A stretch of DNA of 64,000 nt from Thermoflavimicrobium dichotomicum (GCF_900114055.1 NZ_FORR01000009.1:1-64000); one strand, 5' to 3'. Shown: positions 8,864 through 19,535, numbered from the stretch's first letter. Numbers and translations: made by a program. Notes: generated from the sequence alone by a model not told the origin.

Positions 8864-9256
8864 ATGAAAGGATCTGTTTATTCCAAGCTGAAGTACAAAC
8901 TTTCATCCCCTTGGATTGCCGGACAACTGGCCATTTGGTTCATGGTATTTCTCTTATCTCTCATTTCAGCGCTACTTGTTACCTATTCCTCTCTCAAAAC
9001 CAGTTCCTTGACTCAAATGGCCTATGCCATGAATGGGATTGCCCTCTTTGCCGGTGGATATACAGCTGGCAAAAAGGCAGGGAGAAAAGGATGGTATTTT
9101 GGAGGATTGCAAGGGTGTATCTATAGTTTGCTTCTCATTCTCATTGCCTTTCTCGGTTTTGATATATCCGTTCAATCACATGCGATTCTTTTTATAGGTA
9201 CTGCCTTTCTGATTAGCGCCGTGGGAGGGATCCTGGGTGTTAATCTGAAAAAGTAG
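8864..9256 (+). CDS. yrzE: TIGR04086/YrzE-family membrane protein
   Basis: This 130-residue protein has four hydrophobic segments separated by short loops and a GGYTAGKKAGRKGW loop near residues 62-75, characteristic of the TIGR04086/YrzE family. The start at 8864 is preceded by AAAAGGAGGACATGGC. In B. subtilis yrzE lies between yrbG and yrbF (yajC), which matches this locus apart from the plsC-like insertion. The function is unknown. Confidence 0.75.
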   Translation: MKGSVYSKLKYKLSSPWIAGQLAIWFMVFLLSLISALLVTYSSLKTSSLTQMAYAMNGIALFAGGYTAGKKAGRKGWYFGGLQGCIYSLLLILIAFLGFDISVQSHAILFIGTAFLISAVGGILGVNLKK

Positions 9257-9260
9257 GACT

Positions 9261-9297
9261 AAAAAAGACACCTTTCATTTCAAAAAGGTGTCTTTAT
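9261..9297. terminator. Bidirectional terminator between yrzE and plsC-like gene
   Basis: AGACACCTTT and AAAGGTGTCT form a 10-bp stem flanked by A-run and T-rich tract, so it can serve both convergent genes. Confidence 0.8.
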
Positions 9298-9308
9298 CAA
9301 ATATATGC

Positions 9309-9911
9309 CTATGAAACCTGTTTTTTTGCTTCTTCATTCAGTTTTGCAAATTCCTCATTAAAACGATGCAAAAAGGCCTGTTTATCCTCTGTTTGCGCAT
9401 ATTCCTTAGGATCTAGGGGTTGACCGATAAGAACCAGGATTTTTTTACGCCGAAACAGGTCACGAAAGCGGATCGCAGGAGGTCCTACATAAATGGCAGG
9501 AACCAGTGGAACTTTTGCTTTTTCTGATAAAAACACAGCGCCACGTTTGAGTGGGACTTCTTCTTGTGTCCTGGTTCCGCTCGGAAAAATTCCCACAACT
9601 TCCCCGTTTCTTAATAAGCGAATCGGGACTTTCAACGAACTGGGCCCTGGATTATCGCGATCCACAGGAAAGCTTTTTAATTTACTTAAAAACCAAGCAA
9701 CAAAACGATTCGTAAATAATTCTTTTTTCGCCATATAGTTAACTTGATAGGGCAATATTCCGATCGCCAGGGATAAAATATCTAACCATCCTGTATGATT
9801 GCAAGCAATAACAAATCCACCCGAAGCAGGCAGATTTTCCCTACCTACCACTTTAAACCGATAAAACAACTTTAAAAAAGTGGAAACAATAACAGCTGCA
9901 AACCGATACAT
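9309..9911 (-). CDS. 1-acyl-sn-glycerol-3-phosphate acyltransferase (PlsC-like)
   Basis: The predicted enzyme adds the second acyl chain to lysophosphatidic acid in membrane phospholipid synthesis. The 200-residue protein has the acyltransferase block I NHTGWLD near residues 38-44 (HX4D) and block III FPSGTRTQ near 111-118, with a hydrophobic N-terminus for membrane association. The ATG at 9911 was chosen over the GTG at 9920 because CAGGTGG then sits 5 bases upstream. It lies between yrzE and yajC, where B. subtilis has no such gene. Confidence 0.85.
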   Translation of the reverse strand: MYRFAAVIVSTFLKLFYRFKVVGRENLPASGGFVIACNHTGWLDILSLAIGILPYQVNYMAKKELFTNRFVAWFLSKLKSFPVDRDNPGPSSLKVPIRLLRNGEVVGIFPSGTRTQEEVPLKRGAVFLSEKAKVPLVPAIYVGPPAIRFRDLFRRKKILVLIGQPLDPKEYAQTEDKQAFLHRFNEEFAKLNEEAKKQVS

Positions 9912-9954
9912 ATCAACCACCTGTCAGTCCATATTTAGCTGACCTTTAGGTCGG

Positions 9955-9986
9955 AAAAAGAGTCCCTGCCAAGTGAGGGACTCTTT
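9955..9986 (-). terminator. Terminator after yajC
   Basis: AAGAGTCCCT and AGGGACTCTT form a 10-bp stem. On the minus strand it is followed by T residues. It closes the queA-tgt-yajC transcript. Confidence 0.8.
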
Positions 9987-10013
9987 GCTTGGGGGAATAT
10001 TTCAAGGAAAAAA

Positions 10014-10376
10014 CTATTCAGCCTTTGCCACTGACTCTTCTTTTTTCTCTTCTTTCTTGTTTTCTGCTTCTTTCTTTTCTTTCTTCTCTTCCGGTTTGGT
10101 TGATGCCGCATCTGCATTCAATACGGCGTTAATCGCAGAACGCTCAAAAACCAAACGAGTATTGTCACTTACTTTCAAGGTTACTTTGTCTTCCGTCAGG
10201 TCAACAATTGAGCCATGCAGTCCGCCGATGGTTACGACTTTATCTCCTTTTTTCAAGGATGCCAACATCATGTTTCGTTCTTTTTGTCTTTTTTGTTGTG
10301 GACGGATTAACAAGAAGTAGAAAACGACCAGCAACAAGACTGGAAAAATAAAGGATTGCAATGCTTGAACATTCAT
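10014..10376 (-). CDS. yajC: Preprotein translocase subunit YajC
   Basis: This small single-pass protein associates with SecDF. The 120-residue product has a membrane segment at about 8-25, LLIRPQQKRQKE directly after it, and the core GDKVVTIGGLHG near residues 43-54. The last 30 residues are almost entirely Lys, Glu and Ala, a charged tail that is longer than in many YajC proteins. The start at 10376 has GAGGAGG 9 bases upstream. An earlier in-frame ATG at 10400 lies at the tgt stop codon and lacks this spacing. Confidence 0.92.
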   Translation of the reverse strand: MNVQALQSFIFPVLLLVVFYFLLIRPQQKRQKERNMMLASLKKGDKVVTIGGLHGSIVDLTEDKVTLKVSDNTRLVFERSAINAVLNADAASTKPEEKKEKKEAENKKEEKKEESVAKAE

Positions 10377-10399
10377 GGACAAGTACCTCCTCATATTCA

Positions 10400-11548
<1,149 letters not shown>

Positions 11549-11628
11549 CTATTGTTATCCATTATACAAAATCGCTGTTGGTCTCTGCTACCCCATTATA
11601 GTCAGGAATGACAGACAGACACAAGTTT

Positions 11629-12663
11629 TTAAAGAATCAACATGCAATCACCAAAGCTAAAAAACCGATAGCGATGTTTAATCGCTTCTTGATAAGCATG
11701 AAGAATCAGTTCTCGTGAACTGAAAGCACTCACAAGCATTAACAGAGTAGACTGTGGTAAATGAAAGTTCGTCAGCAAACCATCAATGACCTGAAACTGA
11801 TAGCCTGGATAAATAAAAATATCCGTCCACCCACTCGAAGCACGAATTTCGCCACCAAAACGCCCCGCCACGGTTTCAAGTGTTCGAACAGAGGTCGTTC
11901 CTACAGCAATCACACGTCCTCCACACTGTTTCGCTTCCTGAATTGTACGTGCTGTTTCTTCACTAACCTCATAATACTCCGCATGCATCTGATGCTCTTC
12001 AACTCGTTCCACTGTCACAGGCCGAAATGTTCCCAATCCTACATGCAAGGTAATAAATACGACATGAACCCCTTTGTTCCTGATTTCCTCCAAAATCTCT
12101 TCTGTAAAATGCAATCCGGCTGTTGGAGCTGCTGCTGAACCAATGACTCTTGAAAAAACCGTTTGGTAACGCTCTGGATCATCTAACTGCTCATGGATAT
12201 AAGGTGGAAGAGGCATTTGACCCAATTCATGAAATAACGCCTCTATATCATTGCCTTCATATTGCAAGCGAAAAATGCGTCCACCAGCCACTTCCGTCTT
12301 TTCTTCAGCAATGGCCTGAAGCTGTCCATTTCCAAAGGTAATGACCGTTCCTTCCTGTACCCTTTTTGCGGGCTTTACGAGCGCTTCCCAACGATCTTCT
12401 CCCAGTGGCTTCAGTAGCAGCAGTTCAATTTTTGCCCCCGTTTGCTCTTTGATTCCAATCAACCGTGCTGGACGAACCCGACTATCATTGAGTACGAGTA
12501 CATCTCCCGGTTTCAATTGATGAACGATCTCAGGAAATTGGGTATGTGTAATTTCTTCCGCCGCACGATTGACAATCATTAAGCGAGAACTGGCCCGGTC
12601 TTTATTCGGTTTTTGCGCAATTAATTCTTTTGGTAAATCAAAGTCAAAGAGTGATACGTCCAT
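11629..12663 (-). CDS. queA: S-adenosylmethionine:tRNA ribosyltransferase-isomerase
   Basis: QueA makes epoxyqueuosine from preQ1-modified tRNA using the ribosyl group of SAM. The 344-residue protein begins [11 protein letters not shown] and has the family blocks LNDSRV near 62-67 and [10 protein letters not shown] near 185-194. The ATG at 12663 follows TTGGAGGCAAACG, so the 32-codon upstream extension was rejected. It follows the DUF2905 gene by 67 bases and precedes tgt. Confidence 0.95.
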   Translation of the reverse strand: MDVSLFDFDLPKELIAQKPNKDRASSRLMIVNRAAEEITHTQFPEIVHQLKPGDVLVLNDSRVRPARLIGIKEQTGAKIELLLLKPLGEDRWEALVKPAKRVQEGTVITFGNGQLQAIAEEKTEVAGGRIFRLQYEGNDIEALFHELGQMPLPPYIHEQLDDPERYQTVFSRVIGSAAAPTAGLHFTEEILEEIRNKGVHVVFITLHVGLGTFRPVTVERVEEHQMHAEYYEVSEETARTIQEAKQCGGRVIAVGTTSVRTLETVAGRFGGEIRASSGWTDIFIYPGYQFQVIDGLLTNFHLPQSTLLMLVSAFSSRELILHAYQEAIKHRYRFFSFGDCMLIL

Positions 12664-12730
12664 CGTTTGCCTCCAATCCATTCTTTTTGATGTTCTACCT
12701 GTTTCGACCGCAAAAAAGAAAACGCCCGTT

Positions 12731-12949
12731 TTAACGAAACAGGCGAAATAAATAGACAAGCAAAGACATGATCAGGCTAATCACAATACAGGTTACAATC
12801 GGAAAATAAAATTTCACATTCTCTCTTTCAATGACGATATCTCCAGGCAATTTTCCAAGTGGAATCCATTTGCCTCCCATTTGCCACAACAAGCCGATCA
12901 CAATCAAAACAGCACCAATGATAATGAAGAACTTTGCCACTGGATTCAT
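12731..12949 (-). CDS. DUF2905 family small membrane protein
   Basis: This 72-residue protein has two membrane segments (residues 5-22 and 48-68) separated by the family motif [11 protein letters not shown] near 28-38. The ATG overlaps the ruvB stop codon (ATGA), which indicates translational coupling. Many Firmicutes have a gene of this family between ruvB and queA. The biochemical role is unknown. Confidence 0.8.
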   Translation of the reverse strand: MNPVAKFFIIIGAVLIVIGLLWQMGGKWIPLGKLPGDIVIERENVKFYFPIVTCIVISLIMSLLVYLFRLFR

Positions 12950-13944
12950 TTCGGCCACTCCACTCCAAAATGTTGGCAACATTTCATCGTAACCATTCGA
13001 CCACGTGGCGTTCGCTGCAAAAAGCCGATCTGCATCAGATACGGCTCATATACATCCTCTACGGTATGTGGCTCTTCACCAATGACTGCAGCCAAGGTAT
13101 CCAGACCCACTGGTCCACCCCGAAAATTTTCAATAATCGCTTTTAACAAGCGATGATCCACATGATCTAATCCCAGTTTGTCCACCTGGATGCGATCTAA
13201 TGCATAACGCGCGGCTTCTCCGGTAATAATGCCGTCACCTTCAACTTGCACAAAATCCCGAACACGTTTGAGCAAACGATTGGCAATCCGTGGTGTCCCA
13301 CGAGCTCTTGAAGCAATTTCTACTGCTCCCTCTTCATAAATCCCCACTTGCAGGAGATCAGCCGAACGCATCACAATCAACGTTAACTCTTCGACAGTAT
13401 AATACTCCAAGCGACTCACTACACCAAATCGGTCCCGTAACGGTGAAGAAAGCGAACCTGCTCGTGTGGTTGCTCCCACCAGAGTAAAAGGAGGCAAGTC
13501 AATCCGTACCGATCGGGCACTGGGCCCTTTTCCAATGACGATATCCAGCGCAAAATCTTCCATCGCTGGATATAGCACTTCTTCTACAGAACGATTCAAA
13601 CGATGAATTTCATCAATAAACAAAAGATCGTACGGTTGTAAATTCGTCAAAATGGCTGCCAAATCCCCAGGGCGCTCGATAGCTGGACCAGAAGTGGCAC
13701 GAATATTTACTCCCAATTCATTTGCAATAATATGAGAAAGGGTGGTTTTTCCGAGGCCTGGCGGGCCATATAACAGCACATGATCCAATGCCTCTTTACG
13801 CATTTTGGCCGCTTCTATATAAATTTTCAGATTCTCTTTTGCCTGTGTTTGCCCAATGTACTCACTCAGATACCGAGGGCGCAAACTAAATTCGACCGTC
13901 TCATCCTCCGCTGCCATCTTCGCAGAGATGATCCGTCCCTCCAT
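12946..13944 (-). CDS. ruvB: Holliday junction branch migration helicase RuvB
   Basis: This AAA+ motor drives branch migration of Holliday junctions with RuvA. The 332 residues include Walker [11 protein letters not shown] near 60-69, Walker B DEIHRL near 110-115, sensor LVGATTRAG near 153-161 and a winged-helix C-terminus with RTPRGR near 312-317. It lies 12 bases after ruvA and its stop codon overlaps the DUF2905 start. Confidence 0.97.
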   Translation of the reverse strand: MEGRIISAKMAAEDETVEFSLRPRYLSEYIGQTQAKENLKIYIEAAKMRKEALDHVLLYGPPGLGKTTLSHIIANELGVNIRATSGPAIERPGDLAAILTNLQPYDLLFIDEIHRLNRSVEEVLYPAMEDFALDIVIGKGPSARSVRIDLPPFTLVGATTRAGSLSSPLRDRFGVVSRLEYYTVEELTLIVMRSADLLQVGIYEEGAVEIASRARGTPRIANRLLKRVRDFVQVEGDGIITGEAARYALDRIQVDKLGLDHVDHRLLKAIIENFRGGPVGLDTLAAVIGEEPHTVEDVYEPYLMQIGFLQRTPRGRMVTMKCCQHFGVEWPK

Positions 13945-13956
13945 ATGCGACCCTCC

Positions 13957-14574
13957 CTATCTTTTCATCGAAATTTGCAAAGCCCGTCGAATCCATTCTT
14001 CCGTGGATAAAGATTCGCTGGCAGATGCTTTGGCTTCTTCAGCAAACTGCTTCGCTTCTTCTTCAGTATAGCCTAACCCTAAAAGGGCATCAATGACATC
14101 TTGCTGATCATCAAAGGAACCAACGGAAACATCGGAGGGGGATACACTTGACAGTAATCCAAGCCTTGATTCCCAACCCATTTTCTTCAATTTATCCTTT
14201 AAGTCGAGAACAATCCGTGCAGCCGTTTTCTTACCGATCCCCGGCAAACGAGTGAGAAATTTTACATCTTCCGTTTGTATCGCCATAATCACTTGGCGTA
14301 GATCACCGCTTGCAATCATCGCCAGTCCCGCTTTTGGACCAATCCCAGATACTTCAAGCAATAACCGAAAAAAATCCCGTTCGTCCTTGTTACTAAAACC
14401 ATACAGCAAATGAGCATCTTCTCTCACAATCAAATGAGTAAAAAGCTCAATGATCTCTTCATTTTTAAACCGAAAGGGGTTCGGTACAAAAACCTGATAC
14501 CCCACTCCGTGAACATCTACCACAACGTAGTCACTTTCTACATAAACCACTCTTCCCTTTACCCAGTCTATCAT
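13957..14574 (-). CDS. ruvA: Holliday junction DNA helicase subunit RuvA
   Basis: RuvA binds four-way junctions and recruits RuvB. The 205-residue product has an N-terminal OB domain, helix-hairpin-helix motifs GIGPKAGLAM near 74-83 and LPGIGKKTAARI near 107-118, and a C-terminal domain with ALLGLGYTEEEA near 162-173. The ATG at 14574 overlaps the ruvC stop codon (ATGA) and begins MIDWVKGRV, as expected for the family. Confidence 0.97.
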   Translation of the reverse strand: MIDWVKGRVVYVESDYVVVDVHGVGYQVFVPNPFRFKNEEIIELFTHLIVREDAHLLYGFSNKDERDFFRLLLEVSGIGPKAGLAMIASGDLRQVIMAIQTEDVKFLTRLPGIGKKTAARIVLDLKDKLKKMGWESRLGLLSSVSPSDVSVGSFDDQQDVIDALLGLGYTEEEAKQFAEEAKASASESLSTEEWIRRALQISMKR

Positions 14575-15071
14575 CGCTCTCCCCCTCTCAATCCACGTAT
14601 TGCCTGGGATGAATGGGCTTCGCAAATGGCAATGGCTAACGCATCTGCCACATCATCCGGCTTGGGGATCCGGGGTAAAGCCAATAATGCCTTTACCATT
14701 TCCTGTACCTGTCGTTTTTCCGCTTGCCCATATCCGACCACTGCCATCTTCACCTGTAAGGGTGTATATTCTGATATCTCGACACCTGCTTCTTCTGCAG
14801 CCAACATAATGACACCACGGGCTTGTCCAACCGTAAAAGCAGTCGTCACATTCCGATTGAAAAACAATTTCTCAATCGCCATTACATCAGGTTGAAATTC
14901 CTTAAACAGATGAGTCAATGCATCATAAATCTGTTTCAGACGAGTTGCTGTGGAAAGTTTCGATTCCGTTTGGATACTCCCATATTCAATCGGTTTAAGT
15001 ACATTCCCCTGTTGATCCAAAATCGCAAAGCCGACAATGGCAATGCCTGGATCAATCCCCATAATTCGCAC
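14571..15071 (-). CDS. ruvC: Crossover junction endodeoxyribonuclease RuvC
   Basis: RuvC resolves Holliday junctions by symmetric cleavage. The 166-residue protein has the catalytic acidic residues in GIDPG (residues 5-9), IEKLFF near 66-71 and DDVADALAIA near 139-148. A GTG start at 15071 was chosen because AAGGAAG lies 6 bases upstream and the product then begins VRIMGIDPG. A complete ruvC-ruvA-ruvB set in one operon is notable, since B. subtilis uses RecU instead of RuvC. Confidence 0.92.
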   Translation of the reverse strand: MRIMGIDPGIAIVGFAILDQQGNVLKPIEYGSIQTESKLSTATRLKQIYDALTHLFKEFQPDVMAIEKLFFNRNVTTAFTVGQARGVIMLAAEEAGVEISEYTPLQVKMAVVGYGQAEKRQVQEMVKALLALPRIPKPDDVADALAIAICEAHSSQAIRGLRGGER

Positions 15072-15206
15072 GTGCTTCTTCCTTTCTCCAAGCGAACACT
15101 TATTCCGCATTTTTTCATTATAACACATGAACAACCAGATCGCTTGATCCTTTTTTTTCGTAAGCGTTGTGCTTTGGGGCGAGCATATACGATGATTCTG
15201 GTTCTC

Positions 15207-15755
15207 TTATTTTTTCTCTTTACCCTGTTCTTTTTCTTTGCGAAATCGCAAGTTCATCTGTTTTAAATCCTCTTCTGTTGTGGATTGTGCGAAAATAAGC
15301 AGTTCCTTACTTAACTCTCGCACATGTTTGAGTGACATCATGGTTCCATCTTGCAAGCGAACACCAATCCCCTTTGTCATGGGAATTAATTCAATATGTC
15401 CAAAATATTTTTTATCGGGGTGATCATAATATTTTTTATATTCCTGTACAAGCAGTTCTCGAAGTGGGGTCATATCTTTTTCAACCCGTTCCAGTCGATT
15501 GTACAAATGCTCCAGATCTACCTCATTATCCTCATTCAGGTCAATCAAACCTGCATTCATCATTTCTTCCAGCATGGCAATAATTTTGTCTTCCTTGAAC
15601 CCTGTAATATCTTCAATCGTTTCGATATCATCATATTGAATAAAGGTATGTAAAAGAACATACTGCTGATGGTTTAATCCCAAGTGTCTATGATATCGAA
15701 GTAATTTTTTGCTCAGTCTTGCGATTAACTGTTCATTTGAAATAGTACTCATCAT
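15207..15755 (-). CDS. Unrecognised protein with a winged-helix-like N-terminal half
   Basis: This 182-residue protein follows a GAGGG site 5 bases before the ATG. Residues 20-70 have the pattern of a DnaD-type winged helix, with LGLNHQQYVLLHTF, then ITGFKEDKIIAMLEEMMNAG and LIDL. A charged central segment rich in Asp and Tyr follows, and the C-terminus is highly charged. No catalytic motif is visible. It lies between ruvC and a yitT-family gene and seems to be its own unit. It could be a transcriptional or replication-linked regulator, but that is speculation. Confidence 0.6.
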   Translation of the reverse strand: MMSTISNEQLIARLSKKLLRYHRHLGLNHQQYVLLHTFIQYDDIETIEDITGFKEDKIIAMLEEMMNAGLIDLNEDNEVDLEHLYNRLERVEKDMTPLRELLVQEYKKYYDHPDKKYFGHIELIPMTKGIGVRLQDGTMMSLKHVRELSKELLIFAQSTTEEDLKQMNLRFRKEKEQGKEKK

Positions 15756-15845
15756 TGATACCCTCTTTCCCCGTATTCTTTCATTCAACCATTTTATTCT
15801 AATCATAAAGCATGTTTTAGAATTTGACTATTGTGTGAACAACAT

Positions 15846-15879
15846 AAAAATCCCCTTCTTTTTGACAAAGAAGGGAATT
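15846..15879 (-). terminator. Terminator after the YitT-family gene
   Basis: CCCCTTCTT pairs with AAGAAGGG across a short loop. On the minus strand the stem is followed by T residues, just past the stop codon. Confidence 0.7.
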
Positions 15880-15886
15880 CCGAATG

Positions 15887-16762
15887 TTAGTGGATATCTT
15901 TCTTCTTAAAACGTCCTCCACGAACATCATGAATCGTGCCAATCGCCAAAAAGGCATCAGGATCAATTTCTTCTACAATGGACTTGAGCTTGGCTTCCTC
16001 CAAACGTGTCACGATGCAAAAAATCACTTTCCTTATGCTTCCTGTATAAGCTCCCTCGCCGTTGAGATAAGTAACGCCCCGTCCCAAGCGATAAAGGACT
16101 GCTTCGCCAATTTTCTCATGTTTTTCGCTAATAATCCACACCGATTTGGTTTCATCAAAACCTTCAATGGTAATATCGATGACTTTGAATGCGACAAAAT
16201 AAGCGATTAATGAATACATAGCCCGATCCCAGTCAAATATGAATCCGGCGCTCCCCAAAATAAACACGTTAAAAAACATCACGATTTGCCCGACAGAAAA
16301 TGGCAGTCTTTTCGTAAACAGGATGGCCAATACTTCTGTTCCGTCTAATGATCCACCATAGCGAATGACCAGACCAACCCCGATCCCCAAGATAATTCCA
16401 CCAAAAACAGCAGCCAGGAGAAGATTTTCTGTTACCTTCGGGAAAGAATGAAGATAAGCGGTTCCAAGTGACATGGTTGTGACACCAAGTAAGGTGGAAA
16501 GAGCAAAAGTTTTACCAATTTGTTTATATCCAAATAAAAAGAATGGAATATTCAGCAAGAATAAGAAAATTCCTAATTTCCACTTCGTGAGATAAGAAAG
16601 AATAATGGAGATACCCACAATCCCACCATCAATGACTTGATTGGGTACCATGAATAATTCCAATCCAACCGATACCAGCAAAGCACCCAGGATAATAAAA
16701 AACACCCGTTTTACCAATTGGAGAATCGTTAACTTCCTATGTTGCATCTCACTTTGTTCCAT
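15887..16762 (-). CDS. YitT family membrane protein (DUF161 plus DUF2179)
   Basis: This 291-residue protein has five or six hydrophobic segments in residues 15-190, with GLELFMVPNQVIDGG near 30-44 and YGGSLDGTE near 136-144, both characteristic of the YitT family. A soluble C-terminal DUF2179 domain includes ILFCIVTRLE-like strands and DPDAF. The start at 16762 has AAGGAGG about 12 bases upstream. The function of the family is not established, with transport often suggested. It stands alone between terminators. Confidence 0.8.
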   Translation of the reverse strand: MEQSEMQHRKLTILQLVKRVFFIILGALLVSVGLELFMVPNQVIDGGIVGISIILSYLTKWKLGIFLFLLNIPFFLFGYKQIGKTFALSTLLGVTTMSLGTAYLHSFPKVTENLLLAAVFGGIILGIGVGLVIRYGGSLDGTEVLAILFTKRLPFSVGQIVMFFNVFILGSAGFIFDWDRAMYSLIAYFVAFKVIDITIEGFDETKSVWIISEKHEKIGEAVLYRLGRGVTYLNGEGAYTGSIRKVIFCIVTRLEEAKLKSIVEEIDPDAFLAIGTIHDVRGGRFKKKDIH

Positions 16763-16869
16763 TTCCCATATTTTCCTCCTTTCCAGTAAATCTTCCACGA
16801 CATGAGAATTATAACACATAACCCTCCTATCCAATAAAAATGACCACTACCAGAAAAGTAAATATATTG

Positions 16870-16901
16870 AAAATCCCCCTTTTATCTTTAAGGGAGATTT
16901 T
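16870..16901 (-). terminator. Terminator after the lipoprotein deacetylase gene
   Basis: An imperfect stem AAATCTCCCTT / AAGGGGGATTT with short loop, with T residues on the minus strand. Confidence 0.6.
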
Positions 16902-16908
16902 GCTATTC

Positions 16909-17763
16909 CTATTTTGAAGGAAGAATTGGATCCGCATAAGCTGGAAGCTGGAGCAATTCATCGACTGTTACAAGTTGAAAACCTTGTTGACGCAAAAAAT
17001 GTATCACTTGTGGCAAGGCATCAAGAGTCCCTTGCAAGCTCTGCCCTCCGCCTGCAGAGTGTAAAAGAACAATATCACCCGAATTCACTTTTTTTCGAAT
17101 GACATCCATAATCTTGTATGCCGGTCTTTCGGTCCAATCTCTTGTATCCACATTCCAGTAAATAATCGAATAACGGCTATCCTTGATATAATTTTTCAAT
17201 TGATTACTCATTGCTCCAAAAGGAGGCCGAAAAAAATTAGGTCGAACACCAATTGTTCGATAGATCAGATCCTCTGTAGAACGGATTTCCCATTTCATCC
17301 TTTCAGCTGAAAGCTTGGAAAAATCAGCATGATTCCATGAATGATTTCCAATCAGATGTCCTTCCCGAGCAATCCGCTTTAAAACGTCCGGATACTTGTT
17401 CGCATTTTTTCCCATGATAAAAAACGTTGCGAGTACCTTTTCACGCTTTAATATATCCAGAATTTTTGTCGTATAATAGTAGTCCGGTCCATCATCAAAG
17501 GTGAGTGCAACCCGTTTGGGCCAATTTGCTCCCTTATAATAAATCCAATTTTTTGGTTTTGCCGGGTTGTTTGGCGTTTGACTGGATGGATGCTCCGATA
17601 GCTGTATATGATCAGGGGATGATTGCGTGGCTTCTCCGTCACGGTAAACGATCGCACTTGCCAAACTTTGTGACCTGGTACTTTCTTCCCATGCTCCCTC
17701 TTTTTTGAGTGCGCAACCGGAAAAAAACAGGCTCGCCACAAATATCGCCATCACTACTCTCAT
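16909..17763 (-). CDS. Polysaccharide deacetylase lipoprotein (NodB fold)
   Basis: The product is predicted to be a cell-surface carbohydrate esterase, perhaps acting on peptidoglycan. The 284-residue product begins with a lipoprotein signal peptide ending in FFSGC near residue 17. The NodB domain has LTFDDGPD near 87-94 (general base and metal Asp), the metal motif HSWNH near 139-143, RPPFGA near 175-180 and a C-terminal LLHSAGG. The ATG at 17763 has AGGAG 8 bases upstream. Sporulation-specific deacetylases of this fold exist in Bacillus, but nothing here shows which substrate is used. Confidence 0.85.
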   Translation of the reverse strand: MRVVMAIFVASLFFSGCALKKEGAWEESTRSQSLASAIVYRDGEATQSSPDHIQLSEHPSSQTPNNPAKPKNWIYYKGANWPKRVALTFDDGPDYYYTTKILDILKREKVLATFFIMGKNANKYPDVLKRIAREGHLIGNHSWNHADFSKLSAERMKWEIRSTEDLIYRTIGVRPNFFRPPFGAMSNQLKNYIKDSRYSIIYWNVDTRDWTERPAYKIMDVIRKKVNSGDIVLLHSAGGGQSLQGTLDALPQVIHFLRQQGFQLVTVDELLQLPAYADPILPSK

Positions 17764-17976
17764 ATGATTCACTCCTATCTTTCACTAGTATGACTGATCA
17801 CCTCCATTTCCTTGCATTTATATCCAAACAAAAAAACCTCGCTTTATTTTGTAATTTTTTATTATCCATCCTAAAAAAGGAAAGTCGAATTATCGCAATC
17901 GTCACCATTCCAAAAAGTTGTGATATAATAGTCATTCATTGAAAAATTCCCAGTATAGATACAAAGGAGGAAAACC

Positions 17977-18379
17977 ATGAAGCAAAGGAGACTCTTGTCG
18001 ATTCTCACCCTCACGAGCATCAGTTTTATTTGGGGAGCTACCTTTGTCCTTTTCTATTTGAACCCTGGCAAAAAATGTGGAGCGCAAATGTATTATTGAA
18101 TTCAACGGTACTAACTGCTTTAATCATCACAGCCATTTTTGCCACAGCATTTGCCTTTATCGCTCAAACCTATATACAAAAATACGCAACTCCTACCCAA
18201 GTTGGCTGATCTTCTCAGAACCCGTATTCGCAGCTTTAACGGACTATGTATGGAATCAAAATGCCATTGGCGGACGAGGTGCAATAATTGGATGTTTGCT
18301 CATCCTCTTTGGAATGATTTTAGCCGAAATCGAACTTCCAAAGTGGTTCAAACACAAAAACAAGTTTATTAAAGGTTGA
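17977..18379 (+). pseudogene. Decayed EamA/DMT-family transporter
   Basis: An ATG with AAAGGAGG begins a peptide with the EamA N-terminus (SISFIWGATFVL). After about 27 codons the match jumps to a C-terminal segment, FEPWQKMWSANV, in another frame, so some 160 codons are missing. A further single-base shift near 18208 separates ATPTQVG from LIFSEPVFAAL, after which the frame runs to 18379. An intact protein of this family would be about 300 residues. The ribosome binding site is preserved, so the decay looks recent. Confidence 0.8.
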
Positions 18380-18536
18380 TTAAAAATGAATAAAGGGACT
18401 TTTTCCATATAAAATGGTTTTATCTTTTTTTTTGATAAAGCATTGAGAACAAGATGGAAAATAGCCCCATTCATATATTTTCATTTCTATTCAAAATATT
18501 TATTAAATAAATAAGAAACCATCATTCCTTTTTCCA

Positions 18537-19274
18537 TTACATGACCTGTTTTTCTTCAATAAATCGATACAACATCTTGGTCAAAAAATAATGGAACCGG
18601 TCACCATCATCCTTCAAATCCCTTTCGGTCATCGTAAAACGATATTTCTTTTCGGTCATCAATCCTTTTACACGCTTGTCCACTTGCAAAATAAAGTCTC
18701 CATTTCCCAAATAAGTAATGGCAAATTCACTGAGATAAAAATGGTATGGATAAGGAATGCCAAATTTATATTCCTGATAAAACGGGCAATCGAGAGAATA
18801 GTCCATCCAATTGGTATTCATCCAAATAAGAGGAAAGCCCATGCGCGTCAATACTTGAAAGACCGTTTCCACATAAGGGTGCGGCAAAATTTCGATGACA
18901 TCGTCATCCCGAAACGTACAAGATTGATGAATGTATAATTGCGTTTTTAAATAAACAGAAAAGCGATTGGCAAAACTGATGGGCATCATTTCTGGAACCT
19001 GTATCGAGAAAGGAAGAATTCTTGATTCTTTGGGTGTCAAACAAACTTGTTCACACACTTGAACCTTCTGCCAAATCGTTTGTGTTTTTTTGGATCCCAA
19101 ACGATTTTCCACTACCAAGCTTATATTCATACCACGGACAATCTGTTCACACAATCCTCCTTCCAAATTTATATACCCCTTGATAACCTCACCTTGACGA
19201 AATTGCGTTTTCTCCAAAAGCGTATCCGCTTTGGCACTCCCCATTAAAACAGTAGCAACTACATGATTATACAT
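18537..19274 (-). CDS. Spo0M-like sporulation-control protein
   Basis: This 245-residue protein matches the Spo0M family, which has an arrestin-like fold. Residues 10-30 read GSAKADTLLEKTQFRQGEV, followed by GYINLEGG, as in Spo0M. The central part lacks membrane segments and the C-terminus holds the Spo0M-type acidic region with DRFHYFLTKM. The ATG at 19274 has AAGGAG 8 bases upstream. Spo0M affects sporulation control in B. subtilis through an unclear mechanism. The gene is preceded and followed by non-coding DNA and looks monocistronic. Confidence 0.75.
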   Translation of the reverse strand: MYNHVVATVLMGSAKADTLLEKTQFRQGEVIKGYINLEGGLCEQIVRGMNISLVVENRLGSKKTQTIWQKVQVCEQVCLTPKESRILPFSIQVPEMMPISFANRFSVYLKTQLYIHQSCTFRDDDVIEILPHPYVETVFQVLTRMGFPLIWMNTNWMDYSLDCPFYQEYKFGIPYPYHFYLSEFAITYLGNGDFILQVDKRVKGLMTEKKYRFTMTERDLKDDGDRFHYFLTKMLYRFIEEKQVM

Positions 19275-19356
19275 AGATGTATCTCCTTCCATAGATGTTA
19301 TTTTATTACTATTTTAATGTTTATTTGGATATTATCAACTATTTTGTCATTTAAAA

Positions 19357-19390
19357 TAAAAAATCCCTTGATCAAGACAGTCAAGGGATA
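19357..19390 (-). terminator. Terminator after yebC and repeat A2
   Basis: TCCCTTGA and TCAAGGGA form an 8-bp stem, followed on the minus strand by T residues. It lies at the distal end of the A2 repeat. Confidence 0.75.
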
Positions 19391-19512
19391 AAGTTTGTTG
19401 ACAAAGTTTTCGTTATATACCGGTTTTCCTTTTCCGTTCCACTCCCGCTCAATAAATACTAGCAAGAAGTCGTTCAACTGGAAAAGGAAAACCAGGTTTA
19501 TAGAGCGGCCTC
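19391..19512. repeat. Family A repeat, copy A2 (full length, 122 bp)
   Basis: The copy begins with TTTGTTGACAAAGTTTTCG, has arms CCGGTTTTCCTTTTC (19420-19434) and GAAAAGGAAAACC (19481-19493), and ends in TAGAGCGGCCTC. It has the same length and layout as A4. It lies between the yebC stop codon and the yebC terminator. Confidence 0.88.
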
Positions 19513-19535
19513 GATTACTTGATTAACTGATTTTC

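Noticed and set aside
9935-10117. 60-codon minus-strand frame rich in Lys and Arg
   Set aside because: It is the shifted frame of the charged yajC tail and the terminator.
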